Positions 18,701 through 26,117 of a stretch of 64,000 nucleotides of DNA are shown here, one piece after another. The stretch is from positions 62,001 through 126,000 of the forward strand of contig NZ_FXZD01000002.1 in assembly GCF_900169145.1 (NCBI RefSeq). Reading direction: 5' to 3'. The stretch's first letter is position 1; every line of letters begins with the position of its first letter. The notes beneath the pieces were generated by a model. The model made no database searches. It was not told the origin of the DNA and worked only from the letters and a program-made list of their open reading frames with translations. The position numbers were made by a program, and so were the translations under genes. Source of the DNA: Brevibacterium antiquum CNRZ 918 (lineage in GTDB: Bacteria > Actinomycetota > Actinomycetes > Actinomycetales > Brevibacteriaceae).

Positions 18701-19312
18701 GCCTCGCCCAAACGAGGTTCCCAAACTGGGAACCGTGGCGGAGTGTCAAATACGCGCCTGGTTCTCGATCTGGATCGCGCCCGCAGCCGTGTAGAGCTTC
18801 TTCGCGAGGTAGTTCTCCTCGTTGTCGATGGTCGCCCCGCCGAGGCTGGCGATCCCCATCGTGCGACGCAGCGGGTGGCCCTTGTCGTCGAAGTCCTCCC
18901 AATGCTTGCGGCGGGCTTCGATGAAGCGATCGGCGACCATGTCGATCGCGGTATTCAGATCGAGTTTCTGCCAGTCCTTGGCCCTGGGGGCTCGGTAGAG
19001 GACCTCGGTGATGCGCCCGTTGGCGTTGACCAGCTGTTCGCTGGCGGCACCCTTGGGGCAAAGGCGTCCACGTGAGATCGGTGAGTCCGGGTCACCTTCG
19101 ATCTGGATGACCTTGTCATCCTTGACGAAGACTTTTTGGCCGCAGCCGACGGCGCAGTATGGGCAGACCGACTGCACCACTTTGTCCGCCGTGGCGGTGC
19201 GTGGGGTGGTCTCCCGCGTTTTCTGGGACACCACTGATTCGCCGCGCCCCGACGCATCGGAGGAACGCAGCTGCCGGATCACCGGCCACTCGAGAGGACT
19301 GAACCTAGCCAT
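15737..19312 (-). CDS. Formate dehydrogenase catalytic subunit, selenocysteine-containing
   Basis: 1191 residues if the in-frame UGA at 18746-18748 is read as selenocysteine 189. Context is NQARI-Sec-HSATVPSL then FGRGGAT, the same as around the active-site Sec of E. coli FdnG. The N-terminal [4Fe-4S] motif is CPYCAVGCGQ with LCPKG; molybdopterin-binding domains follow (AECHPVGFQW, VDPRFTRT, LGNMGRPGGG). It oxidises formate to CO2. No twin-arginine signal is visible, so the protein probably acts in the cytoplasm, although its start region PLEWPVIRQ is hydrophobic in part. Residues about 1060-1191 are an acidic low-complexity tail absent from usual homologues. Without recoding it would be split at 18746. 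Confidence 0.95.
18716..18734 (-). promoter_or_regulatory. SECIS hairpin for selenocysteine insertion
   Basis: On the mRNA strand GGTTCCC-AGTTT-GGGAACC forms a perfect 7-bp stem with a 5-base loop containing GU. It begins 11 bases after the UGA (18746-18748), the spacing of bacterial SECIS elements that SelB binds. It is inside the formate dehydrogenase coding sequence. Confidence 0.88.
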
Positions 19313-19436
19313 GGCTCACATCCTAGCCCTTCTCGGTGGCCGATGGTGACCAATTCGGTCACGATCATCCGCAGTGTTTCACGAGGTGAGATGCGGTGGT
19401 CTCATTCGCCGAGGTGGTCCCCGGCTGACGCTGTCG

Positions 19437-20150
19437 TCAGTCGGTGATCCTGTGTGCCAGGAGCACGCTGTCGTCGAGCTCGGCCGGTTGACCGTCGGGC
19501 CCTTCGACCTCGCGGGTGCGCAGTTCGGCGAGTTCGATCTCCCACCGGGCGGGGCTGCCGCCGATGAGCAGGGCGAAATCGCCATTCGGGCTCACCGGCT
19601 CATGGTGATGACCCAGGCCATGACCCAGTTCCTCATCATGGTTCTCGGCCCACGGCGGCATCTGTGCGTGGGAGATGAGCAGCAGCCGGCCGTCGGGTGC
19701 GACGTGCTCGGCGACTCTCCCGACGAGCTCCTCACGGGTGTCAGGCAACCGGGTGTGGAGGAAGCAGCCGATGACGAGGTCATAGCCACCTCGGCGAGGA
19801 TGCTCTTCGTCGGAATTCGAACCTGCGGGACCCCAGGAGGAGACGTCAGCGACCTGAAACGATGCGGTGACGCCCTTCGCCCCGGCCGCTTCCGCAGCCC
19901 GGTCGACCGCGGTCTGCGACAGGTCGATGCCGGTGACATCCCAGCCGTGTTCGGCCAGCCAGATCGCGTCGGCACCCTCGCCGCAGCCGACGTCAAGCAC
20001 ACTGCCTGCAGGGAGGCTGCCGACTGCGGCGACGAGTGCCTCGTTGGGGTTGCCCGACCAGATCGCATCGCCGGTTCCGGCGTAGCGCTCCTCCCAGGCC
20101 GCAACGGAGTCAGGAACTCCGTCATGGGCGGCCTGTTGGGGTTCGGTCAC
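19437..20150 (-). CDS. SAM-dependent methyltransferase, class I
   Basis: 237 residues. Motif I is VLDVGCGEGADAIWLA (about residues 55-70), followed by VTGIDLSQTAVDRA, as in Methyltransf_25/TehB-like enzymes. A His-rich segment (HDEELGHGLGHHHE) lies near residue 190. The start overlaps the stop of the upstream thioredoxin by four bases (20147-20150), so they form a two-gene operon. Substrate unknown; tellurite, thiol or small-molecule methylation are possible, and the coupling with thioredoxin hints at redox or metalloid stress. Confidence 0.8.
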   Translation of the reverse strand: MTEPQQAAHDGVPDSVAAWEERYAGTGDAIWSGNPNEALVAAVGSLPAGSVLDVGCGEGADAIWLAEHGWDVTGIDLSQTAVDRAAEAAGAKGVTASFQVADVSSWGPAGSNSDEEHPRRGGYDLVIGCFLHTRLPDTREELVGRVAEHVAPDGRLLLISHAQMPPWAENHDEELGHGLGHHHEPVSPNGDFALLIGGSPARWEIELAELRTREVEGPDGQPAELDDSVLLAHRITD

Positions 20151-20581
20151 TGCTCCGTTCCGGATTCAGATGACGCCTCCAAGGTTTCAGTGGCCTCTGC
20201 GCCTTCGGCTGCGTCGACTTCGGCCTCCTGCTTGGCCAATTCCTCGCGGACCTCGTTCATGTCGAGCTCCTTGACCGCGGTGATGACCTGTTCGAGCTGA
20301 GGTGCGGCGAGCGCACCCGGCTGGGCGAAGACGACGATGCCCTCACGGAAGGCGACGAGGGTCGGGATAGAGGAGATCGCGAAGAGTCCCGCAAGTTCCT
20401 GCTGGGCCTCGGTGTCGACCTTGCCGAAGACCACGTCGGAGTACTGCTCGGAGGCCTCCTCGTACACGGGGGCGAACTGCTTGCAGGGGCCGCACCAGTC
20501 GGCCCAGAAGTCGAGGAGAAGGATCGAGCTGTCGGTGATGGTTGATTCGAAGTTGTCTTTGGTGATTTCGATCGTAGACAT
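20147..20581 (-). CDS. Thioredoxin
   Basis: 144 residues. Active site WADWCGPCKQ (about residue 30) and the cis-proline region SSIPTLVAF identify a classic thioredoxin fold. It has an acidic C-terminal extension of about 35 residues (EEVREELAKQEAEVDAAEG...) beyond the normal length of about 108. It is transcribed with the methyltransferase. A second, standard-length thioredoxin is encoded next to thioredoxin reductase at 52.3 kb, so this one is probably specialised. Confidence 0.9.
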   Translation of the reverse strand: MSTIEITKDNFESTITDSSILLLDFWADWCGPCKQFAPVYEEASEQYSDVVFGKVDTEAQQELAGLFAISSIPTLVAFREGIVVFAQPGALAAPQLEQVITAVKELDMNEVREELAKQEAEVDAAEGAEATETLEASSESGTEQ

Positions 20582-21273
20582 CCGGGCAGTCTAAACGCCG
20601 ACTATGAACACTGTCTGGACATTTTCGCAATCTGGACACCAGGCCGGATCACGGCCTCGATTCTGCCTGAGTCAGTCGACAGCACCTGGGCCCGAACCTG
20701 CGGCGGTCAGTCGACGAGGTCGTCAATCGCCTGATCTGCGGTCACGATCGTGACCGGGAACGGATTGCATGTAGTCCAAAATATGAATTCTTCGAACCTT
20801 TTGTCACCGAGGGCCGATACACTCTGTTAGAGTTGAATTGTTCTCGTACGAAACTGTACTGAACGTGTGGTGCCGCGAGCGTAGGTAGATTCGCTTGGTA
20901 CCGTGCTGTTGCCTGTTGGCGCGTGTCTACCGTCCGCGCCTCTCAAACTTTCTGAATTTTCAATCCAGCCGTCCATCGGCTTACGTCCAGCACCTTCGAG
21001 TGCATTACCGATACCGAGCTTTCCCGCTTTCGCCTGAGACTAGGATTTTTGACATCAGCACGAATTCCGGAACTTCGGTTTCTCCACAGTTTTTCGTAGG
21101 ACCTGCGTTAATACGCAGACCATCCAACGAGAAGTCACACTTCCAGATCACCGAAAGGTCGATGTCATCGATCAGATCAGGTCTCTGACAGTGTGAACAG
21201 CCGGGCCCACAAAAGGGTCCGACCATCCAGATCGCTTCGGCGGTCACCAGTTTAAAATAAGGATACAAAGATT
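20582..21273. other. Long intergenic region with the leader of the cold-shock gene
   Basis: About 690 bases without a credible gene, clearly more AT-rich than its surroundings. TTGTCA at 20801 with TGTTAG about 18 bases on is a weak promoter candidate. If used, the cold-shock mRNA would have a leader of over 400 nt, as cspA-type mRNAs often have long structured leaders. The stretch 20650-20760 also contains the divergent thioredoxin promoter. Confidence 0.4.
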
Positions 21274-21477
21274 ATGGCTACAGGTACCGTGAAATGGTTC
21301 AACTCGGAAAAAGGTTTCGGATTCATCCAGCCTGACGATGGTTCAGCAGACGTCTTCACTCACTTCTCCGCAATCGAATCGACCGGCTACCGCGAACTCG
21401 CCGAGGGCCAGAATGTCGAATTCGACTCGGAAATGGGTTCCAAGGGCCTCCAGGCCACAAGCGTTCGCCCCCTCTGA
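21274..21477 (+). CDS. Cold-shock protein, CspA family
   Basis: 67 residues, the full length of the family. Single cold-shock domain with RNP1 KGFGFIQ and RNP2 VFTHF, start [16 protein letters not shown]. Binds single-stranded nucleic acid and acts as an RNA chaperone. AAGGA lies before the ATG. It stands alone with a long leader upstream and a hairpin downstream. Confidence 0.96.
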   Translation: MATGTVKWFNSEKGFGFIQPDDGSADVFTHFSAIESTGYRELAEGQNVEFDSEMGSKGLQATSVRPL

Positions 21478-21808
21478 GACTTCCGTAACTTTCCGGTCCC
21501 GGCCGGATCGCGATTGATTCGTCAATCGCGAGCACCTGTCGGGAACGCAGTTGCACTGAGTTACACCAAAAGCGTGTGTTCGCGTTTGGAGTTTGTGTCT
21601 TCACTTGCTCCGAATGCGGTCACACGCTTTTCGGCGTTTCGAGACAATTTCGGAGCCCTGACGGGGCCGATTCTGCATCCTAGCGGCGAGGCCACAGGTC
21701 GTCATTGCGGTATTGGCGATGCGATTGGAAAGAAATGCGACTGCTGCGGAAGAACAGTCTGTAACGTGGGATCTCTGCAACTGATCTTCTCTCCAGGCGG
21801 GTGACGCA
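21478..21808. other. Intergenic region after the cold-shock gene
   Basis: About 330 bases with no credible gene. The terminator-like hairpin at 21509-21530 is followed by a relatively AT-rich stretch that must hold the promoter for the HAD hydrolase at 21809. No other structure recognised. Confidence 0.45.
21509..21530 (+). terminator. Hairpin after the cold-shock gene
   Basis: CGCGATTGA-TTCG-TCAATCGCG: a perfect 9-bp stem closed by a stable UUCG-type tetraloop, 31 bases after the stop. No U-tract follows, as is common for actinobacterial terminators. Confidence 0.6.
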
Positions 21809-22438
21809 ATGACTGGGACCCACGGCTCTCTGCCTCCATCGACGGTTGTCTTCGACCTTGGAAACGTTCTCATCGGGTGGGATCAAACGGGTCCGCTGGC
21901 CGATCGGATGAGCCGGGAGGAGTGGAACCAGTTCGCCGCTGAGGCGGATTTCACCTCCTTGAACACCGCGTCGGACAGCGGGGTGCCGGTCAAGGACATC
22001 ATTGCTCGGGCTGCCCGGAACGATCCCCGTCACGGCGAGGTCATCGCCGCCTACTACGAACGATTCGACCTGTCCCTCACCGGCCCGATCGAAGGAATGG
22101 CGGAACTCGTCGCCGAACTCAAGGCATCGGGTCTCAGACTGCTGGGCCTCTCGAACTGGTCGGCAGAGACCTTCCACCATGCACCGACAGTCGCACCGGC
22201 GATCAATGAGCTCGAAGACGTCGTGGTCTCCGGGAGGGAGAAGCTGGTCAAACCCGACCCGGAGATCTTCCGTCTGCTGTGCCGACGCTTCCACCTTGTC
22301 CCCGAACAGACGGTCTTCGTCGACGACCTGGCGACGAACATCGACGCCGCGAAGAAACTGGGCTTCATCGGGTTGGTCTTCACAGATGCCCAGACGCTGC
22401 GCGAGGACCTCGTGTCGCTCGGAATCTTCGCCTCCTGA
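21809..22438 (+). CDS. HAD-superfamily hydrolase
   Basis: 209 residues. Motif I is VVFDLGNVLIGWD with the nucleophile Asp at about residue 14, motif II is LLGLSNWSAE, motif III is KPDPEIF and motif IV is VFVDDLATNIDAA. This is subclass IA with an N-terminal helical cap, close to the YihX/epoxide-hydrolase-like group. Probably a sugar- or nucleotide-phosphate phosphatase. ATG 21809; monocistronic. Confidence 0.88.
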   Translation: MTGTHGSLPPSTVVFDLGNVLIGWDQTGPLADRMSREEWNQFAAEADFTSLNTASDSGVPVKDIIARAARNDPRHGEVIAAYYERFDLSLTGPIEGMAELVAELKASGLRLLGLSNWSAETFHHAPTVAPAINELEDVVVSGREKLVKPDPEIFRLLCRRFHLVPEQTVFVDDLATNIDAAKKLGFIGLVFTDAQTLREDLVSLGIFAS

Positions 22439-22600
22439 GAGACCGAGGCATGCACCCTGTCATCCGGGCCCAAGAAGGTCTTTTCAGCGCACCTGCCAGT
22501 CGCGTCAATGGATTCCTGGATCTCGGGATCGTCTCATTCTTTGACCCGAACGTCGCCGGGTCCTTGCACGGTCACTCCGCGTGTATCTGTTTCCCTGAAA

Positions 22601-22660
22601 TCTGCTGTGCTCTGAATTCTGCTGTGCTCTGAATTCTGCGGTGGTCTGAAGGTCTGCTGT
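22601..22660. repeat. Tandem 17-bp direct repeat
   Basis: TCTGCTGTGCTCTGAAT occurs twice exactly (22601-22617, 22618-22634), then as an imperfect third copy (22635-22651) and a partial fourth (22653-22660). It lies between the 3' ends of the convergent HAD hydrolase and SRPBCC genes. Function unknown. Confidence 0.85.
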
Positions 22661-22678
22661 CGGACCGGAATCCCGCTC

Positions 22679-23185
22679 TTAGTCGTTCACACGTCCAAAC
22701 TCGTCCTTCATCGTGGTCAGCGTCCTGTGGATGTTCAGTCGCTGGAAATCTGCGAAGCTGCTGCCGCCGGTGAGCACACGATCAATGATGGCCGCGGCCC
22801 AGTCGGGCCAGGTTGTGCGGTCGTCGTTCCAGGTCTCGGTGACCCGCGTGCGCCCGCCGACGTTCTCGAACTCGTAGACCCAGGTGGCGATGCCTCCGCT
22901 GATCGTCGGCGACTTCGCCCCGATCTTTCGAACCTGAAAAGCGAACAGTCGACCCGGTTCAGAGGCGGTGACGACACATTCGGTGACCCACCGTGCACGG
23001 TTGCGATGATTTTTTCCCTCGAAGACTTCGCCCATCTGCAATGGCCTGGCTTCACCAGGAGTCTGCGCACCCGTGTTCTCCGGGCTCCAGCGCCGCATCT
23101 GCTTCGGATCGGCCACCTGCTCCCATAGAGTGTTGGCATCGACATTGATGATCATGCTGTCGCTGACGTGGGCCGTGCGTTTCAT
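22679..23185 (-). CDS. SRPBCC (polyketide cyclase/START-like) family protein
   Basis: 168 residues. The order MIINVDANTLWEQVADPKQMRRWSPEN, an internal TECVVTASEPGRLFAFQV and a late TRVTETWND matches the helix-grip fold of polyketide-cyclase/AHSA1-type proteins, which bind hydrophobic ligands. The frame is open from 23341, but the ATG at 23185 has AAGGAAGGG upstream and begins the conserved fold. The 5' end is close to a divergent acetyltransferase remnant. Confidence 0.75.
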   Translation of the reverse strand: MKRTAHVSDSMIINVDANTLWEQVADPKQMRRWSPENTGAQTPGEARPLQMGEVFEGKNHRNRARWVTECVVTASEPGRLFAFQVRKIGAKSPTISGGIATWVYEFENVGGRTRVTETWNDDRTTWPDWAAAIIDRVLTGGSSFADFQRLNIHRTLTTMKDEFGRVND

Positions 23186-23246
23186 CGGATTCCCTTCCTT
23201 GGTTTCGTCCAGCCTAGTGGTGCCGTTGAAGCGTAGTCTGAAGCCC

Positions 23247-23837
23247 ATGCCTCCGAACCCGACGCCCCGCTTGAGTTTCCACGAGATGTCAACGGATGAT
23301 CTCGACGATATGGCGGACCTTCTCGGCGATCCCCTGGTCATGGAGTACTACCCCCGCCCCAAGGACCGCAGGGAAGCCGCCGAGTGGATCGGCTGGAACC
23401 TTCGCAACTATGCAGAACACGGTCATGGGCTCTGGATCATCGAGACCCATGACGGCGAATTCATCGGCGACTGCGGTCTGACCTGGCAGACGGTCGATCA
23501 GTCTCTCGCCCTGGAGGTCGGATATCACGTGAAGACCTCGGCTCAGAGGCTCGGCTATGCCGCCGAGGCAGCCACCGCCTGTCGTGACTACGCGAGCTCA
23601 CATGTGCTGGCGGTGCGAATCGTCTCGATCATCCATCTGGACGCGCCGACCTTCACTGCGCTCCGTGTCCGAGGAGTGCAGCTTCATGCGCGACCGCCTG
23701 GTCACGCAGCGCCTGGGCAACGGCGGCAACGGCGGGGCGACGCATCGAGTCGGGTCGCAGCACCATCCAGTAGGGCAGCCGTTCCGACAAAGACTCCGGC
23801 AGGAGTCGGACCAGATCGTCATGCAGATCCCCCATAA
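23247..23837 (+). pseudogene. GNAT acetyltransferase, 3' end probably lost
   Basis: From the ATG at 23247 the product resembles RimJ/RimL-type acetyltransferases (LGDPLVMEYYPRPKDR, LEVGYHVKTSAQRLGYAAEA). After RIVSIIH (about residue 130) the expected NxPSxxVAxxxGF ending is degraded, and the frame runs on as low-quality Arg-rich sequence antisense to the LysR gene. The break lies near 23635-23655, where the LysR gene ends. I infer that a rearrangement joined the two genes and removed the last ~20-30 residues. The protein could still be expressed in truncated or extended form. Confidence 0.5.
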
Positions 23838-24555
23838 AACAGGGCAGGAATCCAATGCCCGCACCAGCGCGGGTGGCTTCCACATGGATGAACACATTGG
23901 TCGAGGACAGCCCGTCTTTCATCGTCGGGACCAAACGGCGCGGAGCGTCCAGGTCGTCGACTTGGAGCATCGAGTCAACGAAGTACACCAGTCGATGTTC
24001 GACCAGCTCCTCCACCGTTGCCGGGGTGCCGTGTTCAGACAGGTAGTCCCTTGAGGCGTACATCCCCAGCTCGTAGTCACCGAGCTTGAATGCCTCGGCC
24101 CGATGCACTTGAGGTTCGCCCACGACGACTTCGATATCGAGGCCAGAGCGCTGTTGCAGGGCCTGGCGGGTCACGGTCACGATCTCCACGCTCAGGCCCG
24201 GGTGCTGGCGCCGCAGCTTGGTCACAGCGGGTGCCGCCACGTAGGCACTGAAACCGTCGGTTGCCGTCATCCGAACCACTCCGGTGATGGGATCGGGTGC
24301 ACGACCCGAGTCGCCGAGCCCGCGGACAGCATCTTCGACCTGCTCGGCCACCCGGACGGCTTCAGTACCCAGTTGCGTCAGCTCCCATCCGCCGGCTGCT
24401 CGGGACAGAACGCGTCCGCCGAGGGCCTTCTCCAAGGCGGCGATTCGGCGAGAGATCGTCGTGTGGTTCAGCCCCAGCGTGGCCGCTGCCGTAGTGAACT
24501 TGGCCGAGCGGGAAACGGTGAGCAGCACCAGGAGGTCGTTGGGTGTCGTGTCCAT
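23653..24555 (-). CDS. LysR-family transcriptional regulator
   Basis: 300 residues. N-terminal winged helix (about residues 1-60) with LNHTTISRRIAALEKALGGRVLSR, then a periplasmic-binding-like effector domain. ATG at 24555 chosen; an in-frame start at 24573 would add six residues. It is divergent from the acetyltransferase at 24663 (107-bp gap), a typical LysR target arrangement. Target and ligand unknown. Confidence 0.88.
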   Translation of the reverse strand: MDTTPNDLLVLLTVSRSAKFTTAAATLGLNHTTISRRIAALEKALGGRVLSRAAGGWELTQLGTEAVRVAEQVEDAVRGLGDSGRAPDPITGVVRMTATDGFSAYVAAPAVTKLRRQHPGLSVEIVTVTRQALQQRSGLDIEVVVGEPQVHRAEAFKLGDYELGMYASRDYLSEHGTPATVEELVEHRLVYFVDSMLQVDDLDAPRRLVPTMKDGLSSTNVFIHVEATRAGAGIGFLPCFMGDLHDDLVRLLPESLSERLPYWMVLRPDSMRRPAVAAVAQALRDQAVAHEAALLGHGAQ

Positions 24556-24662
24556 ATCTGCGATATTACGCACGAACGTCGCCGTTTGTGTCTCGGGTTC
24601 GCGGATCGTGTGCGCAGATACTCATATGGACGGCCTCCATGCGATGCAGGCACAGTAGTGAC

Positions 24663-25232
24663 ATGGCCCAACTGGATCTGCCCTTCACACGTGCTCGATC
24701 TGAACGAATCCTTCTGCGAAAAGCTGTGTCGGTAGACCTCGATGCCTATGTCGAGATGTCTGCGGACCCCGAAGTCCGCCGCTACCTGGGTAGCCCGGTA
24801 TCGGCTCAACGACTGCGCGCACGCATCGAGGCCCGCGGGATCGCATCTGTCACCGAGGACCCTGGAGCCTTCGTTATCACTGAACCGTCGACAGGCCAAC
24901 TGATCGGAACCCTGATGCTCGAAAGGCGCTCCGTCCATCGTCGAGGCCATGTCGAACCGGACGCCGATGAACTGGAGGTGTCGTACCTGCTGCGAAGACG
25001 ATCATGGGGACAGGGTCTGGCCACTGAAGCAGTATCTCTGCTCCTGCGTACGGCCGCCGCGCATCTTCCAGATCAGACTGTCCTCGCCGTCACGCAGAGC
25101 TCGAATCTGCCATCTCTCGCCCTCGCTCAGCGAATCGGTTTTGCCTACGCGGCCACCTTCACTGAGTTCGATGCGGAGCAATGGCTCGGTGCGGGGCAGC
25201 TCCACTCTCTCGGTGGCATTTCGAAGAGTTGA
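24663..25232 (+). CDS. GNAT-family acetyltransferase (RimJ/RimL type)
   Basis: 189 residues. ERILLRKAVSVDLDAYVEM start, ADPEVRRYLGSP, and the CoA loop LLRRRSWGQGLATEA followed by SSNLPSLALAQRIGFAY. This is the ribosomal-protein-acetylase-like branch often acting on small amines or protein N-termini. Start at ATG 24663, just after a GTG-rich stretch; divergent from the LysR gene that may regulate it. Confidence 0.82.
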   Translation: MAQLDLPFTRARSERILLRKAVSVDLDAYVEMSADPEVRRYLGSPVSAQRLRARIEARGIASVTEDPGAFVITEPSTGQLIGTLMLERRSVHRRGHVEPDADELEVSYLLRRRSWGQGLATEAVSLLLRTAAAHLPDQTVLAVTQSSNLPSLALAQRIGFAYAATFTEFDAEQWLGAGQLHSLGGISKS

Positions 25233-25557
25233 ACTCGTTTGGGCCGCTTCGCCCACCATCGGTTCGGGTTGACCTGGCGGTAAGAATTCCGCACATTTGT
25301 CTCACTGGGGCTCTGTCTACGATGATTCGCCGCGGGACAACGATCCACATCTCGTCTATCTGCTCCTTGCCGAAGATACCGGTGCCGAAGTGGAAGGCGG
25401 CGGCGAATTGGCCGAATAGGAACCAGAAGGCCAGTATGAGTGGTCATGTCATCCTCGTCGATGGCGGATTCGACACACTGAAACGTGGCGAGGACATCTG
25501 GGAAACCGCCTAGGCAGGCGCATCTCGGGAGTACAGTCGATCACCCCTCGCCGACCG
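25233..25557. other. Gene-remnant stretch between acetyltransferase and lipoprotein
   Basis: About 325 bases with no intact gene. It contains the short-chain dehydrogenase tail remnant at 25436-25513, and a second frame around 25317-25427 (YLLLAEDTGAEVEGG) that also looks like decayed coding sequence. It probably records a deletion. Confidence 0.4.
25436..25513 (+). pseudogene. C-terminal remnant of a short-chain dehydrogenase (SDR)
   Basis: An open stretch ending in GHVILVDGGFDTLKRGEDIW then a stop has the pattern of the last 20-odd residues of SDR enzymes (GxxxxVDGG). No Rossmann N-terminus or YxxxK motif is present upstream, so only the 3' end survives. Confidence 0.45.
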
Positions 25558-26049
25558 CTAACGCGGAACTTTCACCTCGAGAGTCGCGCCGCCGAACCCA
25601 TTCTCGGTATCCCTGCCCTGGACGGTGACGACGTCGACGCCGTCGGGAATCTCAAGATCGCTCTGGGTACGCGTCACGGGCTGCTCGTCGGCGTGGTCAT
25701 GACCCAGCGTGTGCTCACCAAGCTCGTTCCCCTCCGCATCCAGCACGCGCCAGCCGTTGGCGTACCGCTGCGGGCTGTCATACTCCGAGCTGAGCGTCAC
25801 TTCCAGCGACCAGGCTCCATTGCCGTCGCTCTCAAGCACCGCACCGAGGACGTCGGGATACTCAGCGTCCTTTGTGTCCGCATCGATGTCCGCAGATGCG
25901 CTAGCGGAGACACTCGGCGGCGAGCTGTCCTCGGAACCGGACAAGTCTCCACCACAGCCGCCCAGCACCGAGATCAAGCCCAGCGTCGAGCCCACAGCTA
26001 GCGCGACTCGATGCGGCCTTTTCTGGCACGCCTTCACAGGTCGGGTCAT
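25558..26049 (-). CDS. Putative lipoprotein of unknown function
   Basis: 163 residues. The N-terminus is basic and then hydrophobic, ending in a lipobox SVLGGC (about residue 30), so it is likely exported and lipid-modified. A Ser/Asp-rich linker follows, then a compact beta-rich domain with SLEVTLSSEYDSPQRYANGWRV and a late VTVQGRDTENGFGG. I do not recognise a family. ATG 26049; upstream in-frame start at 26085 would obscure the signal peptide. Confidence 0.6.
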   Translation of the reverse strand: MTRPVKACQKRPHRVALAVGSTLGLISVLGGCGGDLSGSEDSSPPSVSASASADIDADTKDAEYPDVLGAVLESDGNGAWSLEVTLSSEYDSPQRYANGWRVLDAEGNELGEHTLGHDHADEQPVTRTQSDLEIPDGVDVVTVQGRDTENGFGGATLEVKVPR

Positions 26050-26117
26050 GTCTGCATTATGCCAGCCAGCCGGTGACCACACCACTCAGGCAGACCCCCA
26101 GATCGCCGGTGACGTGC

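Noticed and set aside
18746..18748. A nonsense mutation splitting formate dehydrogenase
   Set aside because: The codon sits where the Sec of FdnG is found, a SECIS hairpin follows at the right distance, and selABD plus tRNA-Sec are nearby.
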